Assembly: GCF_016019935.1 (NCBI RefSeq)
Contig: NZ_JAECMT010000008.1
Span: 2,855 to 66,854, forward strand
Origin: Paenibacillus sp. GSMTC-2017
GTDB taxonomy: Bacteria; Bacillota; Bacilli; Paenibacillales; Paenibacillaceae
Direction: 5' to 3'
Length of the DNA: 64,000 bases
Shown here: positions 48,665-57,569 of the stretch, piece by piece
Numbering within the stretch: position 1 is the first letter of the stretch
Layout of the letters: each line of letters opens with the position of its first letter
Position numbers and translations under genes: made by a program
The notes under the pieces: model-generated
Told to the model about the DNA's origin: nothing
Seen by the model: the letters and a program-made list of their open reading frames with translations, nothing else
Databases searched by the model: none

Positions 48665-48743
48665 TTCTACCAATCTATCTTTTTATTATTTTTATCCATA
48701 ACTAGATAAATTTCGACAAATTATGACGTTAAAGTGTTTTTGA

Positions 48744-48817
48744 AAACAAAAAAACTTCCATTCTCTGCACATAATTTCAGTCATAATGACGAATTTTGTG
48801 AGCATGAATAGAAGTTT
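48744..48817 (-). terminator. Terminator of the beta-helix gene
   Basis: AAACTTCCATTC (48752-48763) pairs with GAATAGAAGTTT (48806-48817) with one wobble around a 42-nt loop, and the minus strand continues with seven T residues. The long loop makes it less ideal but placement is right. Confidence 0.7.
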
Positions 48818-48847
48818 AAATGTGAGCTAATGGACCTAATTAATTTC

Positions 48848-51526
48848 TCATTTTACCGAATATGACGCCATTTCTCCGCTAATAGGAAGCTTCTTTAATT
48901 TATCATCATTTAGCATAACGCCGATCAATATATTTGCACCAGAATGCAAATTGAGTGTAGACAACGGGATTACCATTTCCACCACGCCATCCTTGTGTAT
49001 ATACCTATTTTCATTTGTCATATTTTCCAATCGGTTCCAAGACCAATTATTTCCCTTTCCTTTATATGAATATAACCGTCCATCTTCTATTAGGAATTCT
49101 ATCCCACTGGAACCCCATTTTGAGGTCCGATACCCAGACTCGCTATTTTGATCTGTATTCAGATATACCTGAGTTTTGGAAGCCGTTCCACTGCCCTCAA
49201 TAAAAATATATAGATTTTCGTTATCGTTAGTCATTCGCAGCAAGCTAGGGTCGGAATCCCCAGTACTTAAGTCGCTTACATCCAACCAATCGTTACTGTT
49301 ACCATCTACCTGTATACTAGCATTCTGGCTCGGACGTGGCTCAGGACTATTAATACCATCGTACTGAGCAGAAATTAAACCTTTTCCTACTGGAAGCCTA
49401 TTTTCATGTGAATCCTTCCATACATACCCTAGCTGTACAGTATCAGACTGAGATGCCCCTAGATCTGCTAGTAAAAGTGATACTTCAACTGCTGTTGAAG
49501 TTGCAATGAATTTCCCTGTCTTTTTGTACGAACGAACTTCCTTCCAACTCCAACTGTTTCCTCCTGTACCGCTGTACGTATAGAGAATGCCGCTCTCTAA
49601 CAAATAATCTGCACCCGCTCCATTCCAGTAAGGAGCTTGAAATCCCGATTTGTCGTTTCCATCTGTATTCATGTAGAGTTGGCCTTTTTCTCCAAGTAAA
49701 TGACCTGTTACAAGAACATGCAGTTCTCCCTCTTTTATGACAGACTTTATCGATCGAACATTAGACTCCCCTGTCGCTATTTCGATGATTTGTTCCCAGT
49801 CATCGAAATGGCCATCAATCTTAAATGCCCCGCTCGGTGGATTTGCACTAGGCAATGGCTGAGTTGGAGCCGTACTCGAAACCGGATCGACCGTCACCTC
49901 AGGTACAGTAGATGTACTTTCCGGCATATCTGTTGGCACAGGAGTCTGTTCCGGTGTCGGCTGAACGGGATCAGATTTAGTTGGAACTGGCGCTCCTCCA
50001 AACTCTGACGCGCCGATATCTATTGCAGCACCTTGCTTACGTACCGCTCCGAAAAAGTCATATGCAATTGGATGATCTTTTCCTCTATCAATGGCTGGCG
50101 ATTTATCGCTTAATGTAATGATCCCTTTATGGGGATCTAATAAAAGCGGGTCAGTGAATATCGAATGAGCATCATAACCTGTCGCAGCCTGAAATTGTTT
50201 TAAGGTAGCATACGATTTATTTTCCCACTCCCACGTTTCATCATCGCCTCCGGCTGTTCTAAAGTACAAATTATGATCCAGCTTATTGCCGCTACCACTT
50301 GTGTTGAACTTACTCAAGATTGGATTTTCAGCATTGCTGTAGAAGATATTATTCATTATTGTGTTATTGAACGTATTTTCCTGAAACGCAATTTCTCCGA
50401 ACCCTTGACGCAGAACATCATTTTTTACCAAAGTATTATTGATTATAACGTTATCGGTAGCGCCACCATTCGTTACCTCGGAGCCGCCCATAATGATACC
50501 TGCTCCATCATTGTGATGAATACTGTTGTTTTGCAAGGTGATCCGGCTCGTCGTTTTTCCTTTCTTTTCACTTGCAATAGATATTCCAAAATCATTATTG
50601 TAAACATGATTGCGTTCAATAATTACATCGGCCGAGCCATCTGCATATATTCCCGCAGCACTGTTAAAGCCCTCTTCATAAGCCGGATTAGTTGATGAAT
50701 CAATATTAAACACAATATTCCCGCTCACTACACCATTCCTTGCCTGATCCAAGCACGGTGCTGAACAAGCTCCATAGGACCCTGCAATATCGATACCTAT
50801 ATTATTGTTGTCATGAACAATATTGTTGTCGATGGAGAAGCCGTCAACATTACCGCTTACGGTTAATGATTCACTGGATCCAAGAATAAGTTGATGAATC
50901 TCGTTTCCGCTAACTTTAATATTTGTAAGGGGTACAACTGTGTTTCCGTATATGTGAATGCCATGTGCATTTCCATCTGGGGACAGATTCTGAATATGAT
51001 GGACATTATTATTCAAAAGATGAATGTTAGATCCACCCCTCGTAACCCTAATTCCTACTGGATCTTCTGAACTGCTAGCTGAAGTTAGATTACGAAGCTC
51101 GAATCCTTCAACTACAACATAATTTGCCCCACGAATCATTATAAGTGCCTCATCACCATTAGACATAGATAGATTACCGCCGTCTATAATGGGTTGCTCA
51201 CCGGGATATGCCTGAAAGATAATATACCCTTCTGGCTCCGAGCCTGACGAAGTAATGGTTACAAACTCTTCATAGACACCATCCCGAACAAAAACAGTGT
51301 CACCGCCAATAACCGAATTCGCCGCCTTTTGTATCGTGCGCCAAGGTGCTTCCAGTGTTCCAGGTGCTGCATCGTCACCTGAAGTAGCTACATAATAAAC
51401 AGTTCCAGCATTGCTTGAGAAGACCGCACTAGGGAAATACGATGCGATTACCATAAGTGCAAGGAGAAAAATGAATGTCGATTTAATAGATCTAAAAGCC
51501 GTAGTTTTCGATTCTATAGACAACAT
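48848..51526 (-). CDS. Secreted parallel beta-helix protein with two homologous C-terminal domains
   Basis: An exported protein of about 892 residues. The start at ATG 51526 has AAGGAG about 12 nt upstream and gives signal sequence STFIFLLALMVIASYFPSAV; the frame continues to 51565. Residues about 45-500 form a pectate-lyase-like right-handed beta-helix with DUF1565-type start VYYVATSGDDAAPGTLEAPW and many Asn-rich turns such as NNVHHI and NTLVKND. A Pro/Thr linker follows, then two related domains of about 150 residues, each beginning IDGxxxDW/VDGxxxDW and containing YxNTDxNxxSG and WSW. They resemble DOMON/CBM9-like sugar-binding modules. It lies just upstream of the pel-type operon and may bind, cut or epimerise the polymer. 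Confidence 0.85.
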   Translation of the reverse strand: MLSIESKTTAFRSIKSTFIFLLALMVIASYFPSAVFSSNAGTVYYVATSGDDAAPGTLEAPWRTIQKAANSVIGGDTVFVRDGVYEEFVTITSSGSEPEGYIIFQAYPGEQPIIDGGNLSMSNGDEALIMIRGANYVVVEGFELRNLTSASSSEDPVGIRVTRGGSNIHLLNNNVHHIQNLSPDGNAHGIHIYGNTVVPLTNIKVSGNEIHQLILGSSESLTVSGNVDGFSIDNNIVHDNNNIGIDIAGSYGACSAPCLDQARNGVVSGNIVFNIDSSTNPAYEEGFNSAAGIYADGSADVIIERNHVYNNDFGISIASEKKGKTTSRITLQNNSIHHNDGAGIIMGGSEVTNGGATDNVIINNTLVKNDVLRQGFGEIAFQENTFNNTIMNNIFYSNAENPILSKFNTSGSGNKLDHNLYFRTAGGDDETWEWENKSYATLKQFQAATGYDAHSIFTDPLLLDPHKGIITLSDKSPAIDRGKDHPIAYDFFGAVRKQGAAIDIGASEFGGAPVPTKSDPVQPTPEQTPVPTDMPESTSTVPEVTVDPVSSTAPTQPLPSANPPSGAFKIDGHFDDWEQIIEIATGESNVRSIKSVIKEGELHVLVTGHLLGEKGQLYMNTDGNDKSGFQAPYWNGAGADYLLESGILYTYSGTGGNSWSWKEVRSYKKTGKFIATSTAVEVSLLLADLGASQSDTVQLGYVWKDSHENRLPVGKGLISAQYDGINSPEPRPSQNASIQVDGNSNDWLDVSDLSTGDSDPSLLRMTNDNENLYIFIEGSGTASKTQVYLNTDQNSESGYRTSKWGSSGIEFLIEDGRLYSYKGKGNNWSWNRLENMTNENRYIHKDGVVEMVIPLSTLNLHSGANILIGVMLNDDKLKKLPISGEMASYSVK

Positions 51527-51621
51527 AGTTGTAATTAGCTCCTTTTTGATCATCCTATGAAACATATTGTTGGATGTAGCAACCTATCTTCTTTGCCCTT
51601 TTCATAACGATGGTTTGTCTT

Positions 51622-51640
51622 AATTACGATTATCATTTTT
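51622..51640. promoter_or_regulatory. Weak Fur-box-like sequence upstream of the beta-helix gene
   Basis: AATTACGATTATCATTTTT matches 14 of 19 positions of the Fur consensus by eye. AT-rich DNA makes chance matches common, so this is a suggestion only. Confidence 0.25.
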
Positions 51641-51817
51641 CTTGTTACATAAATTCTTTATATAATTGAAAATCCCTCCATGAAATGAAAGAAATTTATA
51701 TTTTTTTATTCAGTTATGTTCATTGTTTTATTCTAAAGATTTATAGTAATCCCGAGATCGGCATTCATTGTTATGTTATTATAAAAGTATAAATTTCCCA
51801 AGTTAAGGAGTCTGTAC

Positions 51818-52321
51818 ATGGAACCGCTACTAATAACAGCAAATGTAGGGATTGGACCGTTTAAATTAGGAATGCGCATAGAGGAAGTTTATAAAATAGA
51901 GGACTATCCTGCCATAGACAATAGTAACGAATTTAATAGTGTAAGCGGCTATTTTCAAGAGCAATTTATTAAACTTGAATTTGATTCCAACGGCAGTTTA
52001 CGTTTTATTGAGATTAGTAAGCCAGATCCCACAGATGCCCAGGTTTGTTTGTTCAATGGTATGGATATCTTCCGGACAAAGGTTGACGACCTCATTCCTA
52101 AAATTGATAAAATCACACCATATGACCGCAATGATTTTGAGTTAGGCTGCTCCTATATATTTCGCGAATTAAATATATGCTTCTGGCGGCCAACTATAAT
52201 AACTGAAGCCGATTTAACTTCAGAAGATTTTTTGAAAATGAGTACTGAAAACCAAGAGTTAGAAAAACGATACTTCTATTTCACAACCATTAGCATTCAT
52301 GCGCCAGGATATTATACGTAA
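51818..52321 (+). CDS. Hypothetical protein, orphan plus-strand gene
   Basis: A 167-residue soluble protein with no signal or membrane segment. It begins MEPLLITANVGIGPFKLGM followed by RIEEVYKIEDYPAIDNSNEF, a form I associate with small proteins found as possible immunity partners or orphans in Bacilli. I cannot name a family. AAGGAG lies 7 nt before the ATG, an AT-rich promoter-like region (TATAAA near 51780) precedes it, and a strong terminator follows, so it is a real monocistronic gene. It is the only plus-strand gene between the pel island and the sporulation block. Confidence 0.75.
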   Translation: MEPLLITANVGIGPFKLGMRIEEVYKIEDYPAIDNSNEFNSVSGYFQEQFIKLEFDSNGSLRFIEISKPDPTDAQVCLFNGMDIFRTKVDDLIPKIDKITPYDRNDFELGCSYIFRELNICFWRPTIITEADLTSEDFLKMSTENQELEKRYFYFTTISIHAPGYYT

Positions 52322-52402
52322 AGCCGAGACAGCACACCCCCATTGCTATTACATCTGGCAACTAATCCATTAAGCACTCCTTTCAATACTGCTCTGTTTA
52401 TA

Positions 52403-52447
52403 AACAAAGCACAACAGGCATATAGGTCTCGTTGTGCTTTGTTTTCC
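52403..52447 (+). terminator. Terminator after the orphan gene
   Basis: A 13-bp perfect stem (AACAAAGCACAAC 52403-52415 with GTTGTGCTTTGTT 52431-52443) is followed by TTTCC on the plus strand. It could also stop leftward transcripts from spoIIE. Confidence 0.85.
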
Positions 52448-52484
52448 TTAGCACTTGGCATTCTGCACCCCACATGCTACTCTT

Positions 52485-54977
52485 CTAACTCACCGTCCTT
52501 GGTCTTTCCATTCTGTTAATTCCCGGCCAGCGGAACGAAGCCCACTCAGGTAAGTGTTTATCTATACGTGCGACTAGAACCGTCATATCATCAACAATTT
52601 CACCTTCATGATAACGCACAACTGTTTCAAGGAGCGCATCCGCCATCTCCTGTGGATCATCTGTACCAAGTTCGCTAATAATTCGTTTCATCCACATCTC
52701 CTTATTTACTGCATGGCCAGGTGCATCGTAGATACCGTCACTCATCATGACAAGTGTATCTCCCGGCTGCATCTGCATCGAAATAAAATCGACGTCAATA
52801 TCTTGAATAATGCCAATCGGCAAATTATTAGCTGAGATTGGAATAACCTCTTTCCCCCGTTTAATAAAGCTCGGTGTCGAGCCAATTTTCATAAAGGTCG
52901 TATGCGCTGTATACAAATCTACAATAGCAAGATCAACCGTTGCATACATCTCCTCTGATGAGCGAAGCAGCAAGACAGAATTAACCGATTTCACCGCAAG
53001 CTTCTCATCCATTCCTGATTGCAATAGTTGCTGTAGTATCGAAAGAGCCGCACTACTCTCTTGACGTGCCCGCTCTCCATTTCCCATACCATCACTAATA
53101 GCTACAGCAAACTTGCCATTTCCAAGCTCTACTAAGCTAAAGCTGTCTCCAGACAGCAAGTCGCCCCCCTTGGCTGCACCTGCTACACCTGTCTCTACCT
53201 CATATTGCTTCGCAGAACCGAAAGTAACCATAGTCGGTTCACCAAGCTTCGAAGGCGGCAACTCCGTTTTCACCGCAATATGCTCCCCCAATATATCGCT
53301 AAGAAGCGGCGCAATAATTTTGCGGCATTCGTCAAAGCCTCTACCGAACGAATGATACACTTCTATCTCAACATTGCCCTCCTCCAAGTTAACAATATCA
53401 ACCCCTTGTACCGATAATCCTAAACCTTCCACCGCCTCTCTTATTTGTTCCTCTTGCAAATGCAGCGTCTGCCCTTCTCGCTTAATCTCCTTAGATAAGT
53501 CCTCCATCACTTGAGAAACACCAAGCAGTTGATCTGCTACAAGTTGACGAGAATCGAATATTTGCTTTTTCCAATGCATATTATTTTGATAAAGCTCGTA
53601 CTGATGTCGCATAACGGTAAGCACTTGAGAGGACTTCGGACAATGGGACGTCCATGTTCGAGGATGCTCCTTCGTTCCCGGAATTTTTTGTTCTTCTACC
53701 GACGTCATCATATCCGTCATCATTTTATAGGTGTGAAAATATTTATCGTTCCAGCATGTATTTTGACGATGGCAACTAGCACAACTCCTCTCAGCTACTG
53801 CATTCATAAAGTGACCAATCTCCTCCTCACGTTTCACTTCTGTTACATTTTGATTCAATTGACCAAAACTTTTTGATAATTGACGGAATACGTCAGAGAA
53901 CTGTACGACACGTTCAGCCGTCACCTCCCTTACACGCTTCGCATAATCATGCTGCGACTTTACATGCTCATTCGTCCCTGGCACGTATCGAGCAATCGTC
54001 CGAATGATTCCGCGCGGTGTGAGCATAAGCAGGGTAGCAGCCGCGACCGATTCCCATATCGAGCTCATCACATCGGCGCCTGTGCCGATGTATATCGATA
54101 GAATAGACGTACCGAGCAACAAGCCAAATGCAGCTGCCATCTTTCCCCCATCACGTAATAGTCCTGCAAGTAACCCTGCAAAAGCGAGCATACTCATTTG
54201 AACGATTGCACTAAAGTCTGCAAGGCTAAGTATAAGGCCTGCTACAACGCCAACTGCTGCTCCGAGCGGAGCACCGCCTGCCATAGCGAACAAGAGCAAT
54301 AAGAACCGTGACATCACATGCTCAATAGACATACCGTATACGATCCACCCGACAGCTCCAGTCATTACTGAAGCTAGCAGAATCATTACACAAATAATTT
54401 CTTCATGTTTCAGTACAGCCGACTTTTTCGTCATCGTGAGTACTGGTAAAGCATGAATAAAGACAAGTGTGAGTACGAAAGCTAGCGCTGCTTCCACAAC
54501 AACTAACATGAAACTATACCAGCTAAGGGTATCCCCTATAAATACACTAAACATCTGAACGAGCAAGGTGGCTGCAAACACAAGTATAGGAGCTGTTGAG
54601 AGCTCCGCCCTCTCATAAGCTTCGAGCCCCTTCATAAAGAGAAACAGTACTGCAACCTCCATCGCTATCCACATAGGTGCAGGATCAGCGGCTAGCCAGC
54701 TTCCTGCAACCAATGATATAGCAACCAATACATGTAGATCCCGCCTCATAAAATAAATAACAGCAAAGTATGCTGCAGCAAAAGGCATAAGCGACTCCAA
54801 TATGACAGCACGTCCCAATAGGAACGCGATACCAACAAGAAGAATTGTCCATTTCTTCGCCATTAGAACACCAATTGCACCCTTAAATGCTTTCCACTCT
54901 CTTCCCTTACTAATTGCAGCTTGTACAAAACCTGCCTTCTTAAATGACGGTAATGCTACCACGCTTTCCTTCTTCAC
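52485..54977 (-). CDS. spoIIE: Stage II sporulation protein E
   Basis: A membrane phosphatase that dephosphorylates SpoIIAA to activate sigma-F and acts in polar septation. About ten membrane helices (about 40-310) are followed by a linker region and a C-terminal PP2C domain with DSFSLVELGNGKFAVAISDG MGNG, DTLVMMSDGIYDAPGH and DDMTVLVARI. A cysteine-rich patch CASCHRQNTCW lies near residue 410. The start is placed at GTG 54977, because the ATG at 55016 lies inside the -10 element of the promoter and cannot be transcribed. This gives about 830 residues, close to the B. subtilis 827. Confidence 0.97.
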   Translation of the reverse strand: MKKESVVALPSFKKAGFVQAAISKGREWKAFKGAIGVLMAKKWTILLVGIAFLLGRAVILESLMPFAAAYFAVIYFMRRDLHVLVAISLVAGSWLAADPAPMWIAMEVAVLFLFMKGLEAYERAELSTAPILVFAATLLVQMFSVFIGDTLSWYSFMLVVVEAALAFVLTLVFIHALPVLTMTKKSAVLKHEEIICVMILLASVMTGAVGWIVYGMSIEHVMSRFLLLLFAMAGGAPLGAAVGVVAGLILSLADFSAIVQMSMLAFAGLLAGLLRDGGKMAAAFGLLLGTSILSIYIGTGADVMSSIWESVAAATLLMLTPRGIIRTIARYVPGTNEHVKSQHDYAKRVREVTAERVVQFSDVFRQLSKSFGQLNQNVTEVKREEEIGHFMNAVAERSCASCHRQNTCWNDKYFHTYKMMTDMMTSVEEQKIPGTKEHPRTWTSHCPKSSQVLTVMRHQYELYQNNMHWKKQIFDSRQLVADQLLGVSQVMEDLSKEIKREGQTLHLQEEQIREAVEGLGLSVQGVDIVNLEEGNVEIEVYHSFGRGFDECRKIIAPLLSDILGEHIAVKTELPPSKLGEPTMVTFGSAKQYEVETGVAGAAKGGDLLSGDSFSLVELGNGKFAVAISDGMGNGERARQESSAALSILQQLLQSGMDEKLAVKSVNSVLLLRSSEEMYATVDLAIVDLYTAHTTFMKIGSTPSFIKRGKEVIPISANNLPIGIIQDIDVDFISMQMQPGDTLVMMSDGIYDAPGHAVNKEMWMKRIISELGTDDPQEMADALLETVVRYHEGEIVDDMTVLVARIDKHLPEWASFRWPGINRMERPRTVS

Positions 54978-55014
54978 TAACAGACACCACCAATCCGATT
55001 GTATTGTGTTCCCC

Positions 55015-55082
55015 ATTATAGGAGGTTGTCTGTATAAAGTTTGTCAGAAAAAGGTAATTGTCAAAAAGTTTTTTCCGACAAA
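55015..55082 (-). promoter_or_regulatory. Spo0A-type spoIIE promoter with 21-bp spacer
   Basis: -10 TATAAT (55020-55015) and -35 CTGACA (55047-55042) are separated by 21 nt, the unusual spacing known from B. subtilis spoIIE. Three Spo0A-box-like sequences surround it: TTGTCAGAAA (55041-55050, plus), ATTGTCAAAA (55057-55066, plus) and TTTGTCGGAA (55082-55073, minus). Spo0A-phosphate activation is therefore likely. The rest of the gap to 55440 shows no gene. Confidence 0.8.
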
Positions 55083-55440
55083 AAGATAACCCCTTGCATT
55101 CGATGTCAGGTAACCGAAAATCTCAAGCCCAGCGCCAGTTTGAGCAGTTATTTATACATATGATCTATTCGCTACATTCAACAAAAAATACAGAAAACGT
55201 TTACAATCGTTTAGCGAATGTATAAGATAACCTGTCGGTAATGCAGGAGGATAGGAGAAAACTATTTTTTCTAGATTGGCATATTCCTCAAACCGACTTT
55301 CCACGAGACAGCATCGACATGGTATGAGTAATTGCCAATTATTACACCGCTAGTTAACTAAAAAACTGCAAACACTGCGGATCTCAATAGATATCCGACA
55401 TTGTTATTGCTTGCTAGGAGTAAAAAGGATTGTACAACAC

Positions 55441-55469
55441 AAAAAAAGCAGAGCCATTATGGCTCTGCT
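55441..55469 (-). terminator. Terminator downstream of the S1-domain gene
   Basis: An 11-bp near-perfect palindrome AGCAGAGCCAT..ATGGCTCTGCT (55447-55469) is followed on the minus strand by a seven-T run. Confidence 0.92.
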
Positions 55470-55494
55470 TGATCTATGAAATAGTCATTATCGA

Positions 55495-56004
55495 TTATAC
55501 TCGCTTAGCTCCGCGTCCACCGCGTTTGCCTTCCGTATTCTTCTTAAGGGAAGAAATACGCTCTTCGCTATCTTTCAAGAACCGAGACATTTTATCCTCG
55601 AATGACGGTTTACCGAATGCCGGTCTGCCAGCCGATTGCTTGTTGAAGGGACGTCCGCCACGGTCTTGGCCGCCACCGCCACGGTTGAAACGTTCTCCGC
55701 CGCCACCACCTGCGCCTCCACCACCACTTGTACGCTCACGTTGCTGCGGCGGTTGTTGGCCCTCAGGCCGGTCAATAGCTTGCTTAATTGAAAGTCCGAT
55801 CTTTCCGTCTTTGTCCACATTGATCACTTTGACCTTAACAACATCTTCGATCTTCAGGTGATCCTTTACGTCCTTGACGTAGTTATCGGCAATCTCTGAA
55901 ATGTGAACAAGACCTGTGACACCTCCCGATAAATCGACAAATGCCCCAAAATGCGTGATGCCCGTCACTTTTCCTTCTAACTTGGCGCCCACTTCAATTG
56001 CCAT
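55495..56004 (-). CDS. yabR: S1-domain RNA-binding protein (YabR-like)
   Basis: A 169-residue RNA-binding protein. The S1 domain spans about residues 1-75: MAIEVGAKLEGKVTGITHFG, AFVDLSGGVTGLVHISEIAD and GKIGLSIKQA. The C-terminal half is Gly/Arg-rich (GGGGERFNRGGGGQDRGG) and ends in a basic tail, RNA-binding and flexible. The longer frame to 56154 has no ribosome site and runs through the repeat array, so ATG 56004 is used. It follows divIC in the order known from B. subtilis. Function is probably in translation or stress RNA handling. Confidence 0.92.
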   Translation of the reverse strand: MAIEVGAKLEGKVTGITHFGAFVDLSGGVTGLVHISEIADNYVKDVKDHLKIEDVVKVKVINVDKDGKIGLSIKQAIDRPEGQQPPQQRERTSGGGGAGGGGGERFNRGGGGQDRGGRPFNKQSAGRPAFGKPSFEDKMSRFLKDSEERISSLKKNTEGKRGGRGAKRV

Positions 56005-56049
56005 AAAATAAAATGTTCCTCTCTTAAAAGTTTTGTGGAAAAACAATTG

Positions 56050-56250
56050 GCTTACATACATAAGCAAATTTTGAACAAAACTTACTTCGTAAGCATAAGC
56101 ACCTGTCTTCAAAGCAAAACTTACATTGTAAGCTATGCATTCCTTTAAAGACAAAACTTACTTCATAAGCATAAGCCCTGTTTCACAAACAAAACTTATT
56201 TGATAAGCATAAGTCTCCACTTGTAAACAAAACTTACTTCGTAAGCATCA
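56050..56250. repeat. Array of five 38-bp-period intergenic repeats
   Basis: The unit AAAACTTACTTCGTAAGCAT starts at 56076, 56115, 56152, 56190 and 56228, a period of 37-39 bp, with a partial sixth copy at 56050. Each has a small dyad CTTAC..GTAAG and a variable spacer of about 17 bp with Cys/pyrimidine-rich sequence. It fills most of the 358-bp gap between yabR and divIC. Conserved units with variable spacers recall CRISPR, but the spacers are too short and no cas gene exists. Confidence 0.8.
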
Positions 56251-56362
56251 TTTTTGTATAAAAAAATCAACTTTGCCTCGCAAGCCTTGCTCTGCTTCTA
56301 TCGTGATTATAACCGAATCGCCGAATCGAGGTCAACAGACGTTCACCCGATTCATCGTCCTA

Positions 56363-56671
56363 TTATTTGCTGAATATCTGTTGTTCACCCTGTTTGACCA
56401 TTCCTTGCTCTTTTGTAGCCAGTTGCGAGATATATTCAGGGTCATTTAATCGCTCGACCTCTCGCTTCAATGCTTCGGTCTGAAGTTTGGATGCTTCAAG
56501 TCCACTCTCAATTGTCGTGAGCTTAACGTTAGTCGCCTTCTGCTGTTGCATTTGCCCGAACAACGTATACGCAGCCCAGCCCATGAATAAGACGATAAAC
56601 GTCATCCAAATTCTGTACCTTCGTCTCGCTGGTGAGCGGCCTGTTGATTTTTTCGCAGTCGCAGTAGCCAT
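56363..56671 (-). CDS. divIC: Septum formation initiator DivIC
   Basis: A bitopic division protein of 102 residues (FtsB family). A short basic cytoplasmic start (RSPARRRYRIWM) is followed by one membrane segment TFIVLFMGWAAYTLF, then an extracytoplasmic coiled coil (MQQQKATNVKLTTIESGLEA SKLQTEALKREVERL). The C-terminal motif LNDPEYISQLATKEQGMVKQ is the family signature. Its start overlaps the yabQ stop. Confidence 0.94.
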   Translation of the reverse strand: MATATAKKSTGRSPARRRYRIWMTFIVLFMGWAAYTLFGQMQQQKATNVKLTTIESGLEASKLQTEALKREVERLNDPEYISQLATKEQGMVKQGEQQIFSK

Positions 56672-57288
56672 TAACGCTTTTCCCTCCTAAACCATTGATT
56701 CCACTTGTTCGCAAAAGTAGATACCCACTTCCCTAACCGCTCTTGGAATCGAATACGATCCCAATATGGTTTCAGCCACCGACCAAGTGGACGGGTTACA
56801 GGCTTTACTAACCAAAACAATAGTAGCCATAAAGGACGAACCAATTGTACCACAATTTTTAGGAGGAAAATAGTGAGTGCAGTCCCAAATCCTAAAATAA
56901 CCTTCGATAATTTGTAGAGTAGAAGTACTGGTTTTAGGACAAAAATATCGATAATTTTCAATATAAATGTTATCAATGTACGAACCGCTAAAATCAGCCA
57001 CTTTACAAGTACAACTACAACTTTACTTAACAACCAGTAGTAGAGAATGACACCTAAAGCTAGTCCAAGGAACACGTATGCCCGCACCTCGCCATTGTTG
57101 CTGGCATACAACACTCGAAAGACGATCACAGCCGACGCCATCCAATAAACGATATCAAGTACAGGCAGCCACCAACGTGGAAATCGTAGCTCATTCGATA
57201 CGACACGATAACTATCGAATACCACGCCCATACCTAGCCCTGACAACAACATGACGGCCACCGTAAACCATTGAACGCTTAATGTCAC
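56671..57288 (-). CDS. yabQ: Spore cortex biosynthesis protein YabQ
   Basis: A membrane protein of 205 residues needed for spore cortex formation. Five to six hydrophobic segments are present, starting VQWFTVAVMLLSGLGMGVVF and DSYRVVSNELRFPRWWLPVL, then a long basic C-terminal tail (PLGRWLKPYWDRIRFQERLG). It overlaps yabP by 4 bp and divIC by 1 bp, so all three are coupled. Confidence 0.9.
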   Translation of the reverse strand: MTLSVQWFTVAVMLLSGLGMGVVFDSYRVVSNELRFPRWWLPVLDIVYWMASAVIVFRVLYASNNGEVRAYVFLGLALGVILYYWLLSKVVVVLVKWLILAVRTLITFILKIIDIFVLKPVLLLYKLSKVILGFGTALTIFLLKIVVQLVRPLWLLLFWLVKPVTRPLGRWLKPYWDRIRFQERLGKWVSTFANKWNQWFRREKR

Positions 57289-57569
57289 TTAAATAGCTTC
57301 CCGAACAGTCCCTTGGATTTACCCGCGGCCGCTCCGTCCAAATAGGCGAGTGAATGTACAAGTCCTTCAATAGAAACGAGTCCCTGCTCCAAGCTCAAAT
57401 GTTTAATATGCAAATTCTGCCCTGTAACAGTTAGAAACCCAAGCTGAGTATCGAGCAGAAACTCTTCGCTGTCGAAGCTTTCAACATTAGTAACACCAGT
57501 CAGCTCTAGTAGCTTCCGATTGATCAATTTGACCTCTTGGGCCTTCTGTCCTTTGCCATGTTCAACCAT
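57285..57569 (-). CDS. yabP: Sporulation protein YabP
   Basis: A 94-residue protein of the YabP/YqfC family: RKLLELTGVTNVESFDSEEF LLDTQLGFLTVTGQNLHIKHL, then LEQGLVSIEGLVHSLAYLDG and a C-terminal GLFGKLFK. It is needed for cortex formation with YabQ. ATG 57569 follows GGGGGA about 8 nt upstream; GTG 57587 is the longer alternative. It is the first gene after a terminator, so a sporulation-specific promoter is expected in the 157-bp gap, but I could not fix a sigma-E box. Confidence 0.93.
   Translation of the reverse strand: MVEHGKGQKAQEVKLINRKLLELTGVTNVESFDSEEFLLDTQLGFLTVTGQNLHIKHLSLEQGLVSIEGLVHSLAYLDGAAAGKSKGLFGKLFK

Noticed and set aside
51566-51817. Second c-di-GMP riboswitch before the beta-helix gene
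   Set aside because: A fragment ACAAACCATC..GAAAAGG resembles the aptamer start, but the GGACGCAAAGCC core and second arm are absent.
55017-55494. tRNA genes expected near spoIIE as in B. subtilis
   Set aside because: No T-arm or anticodon-arm pattern was found on either strand in this gap.
55430-55861. Plus-strand Pro-rich open frame
   Set aside because: It is antisense to the Gly-rich tail of the S1-domain protein and crosses that gene's terminator.
56050-56250. CRISPR array
   Set aside because: Spacers are about 17 bp, the repeats differ in several places, and no cas gene is in the window.
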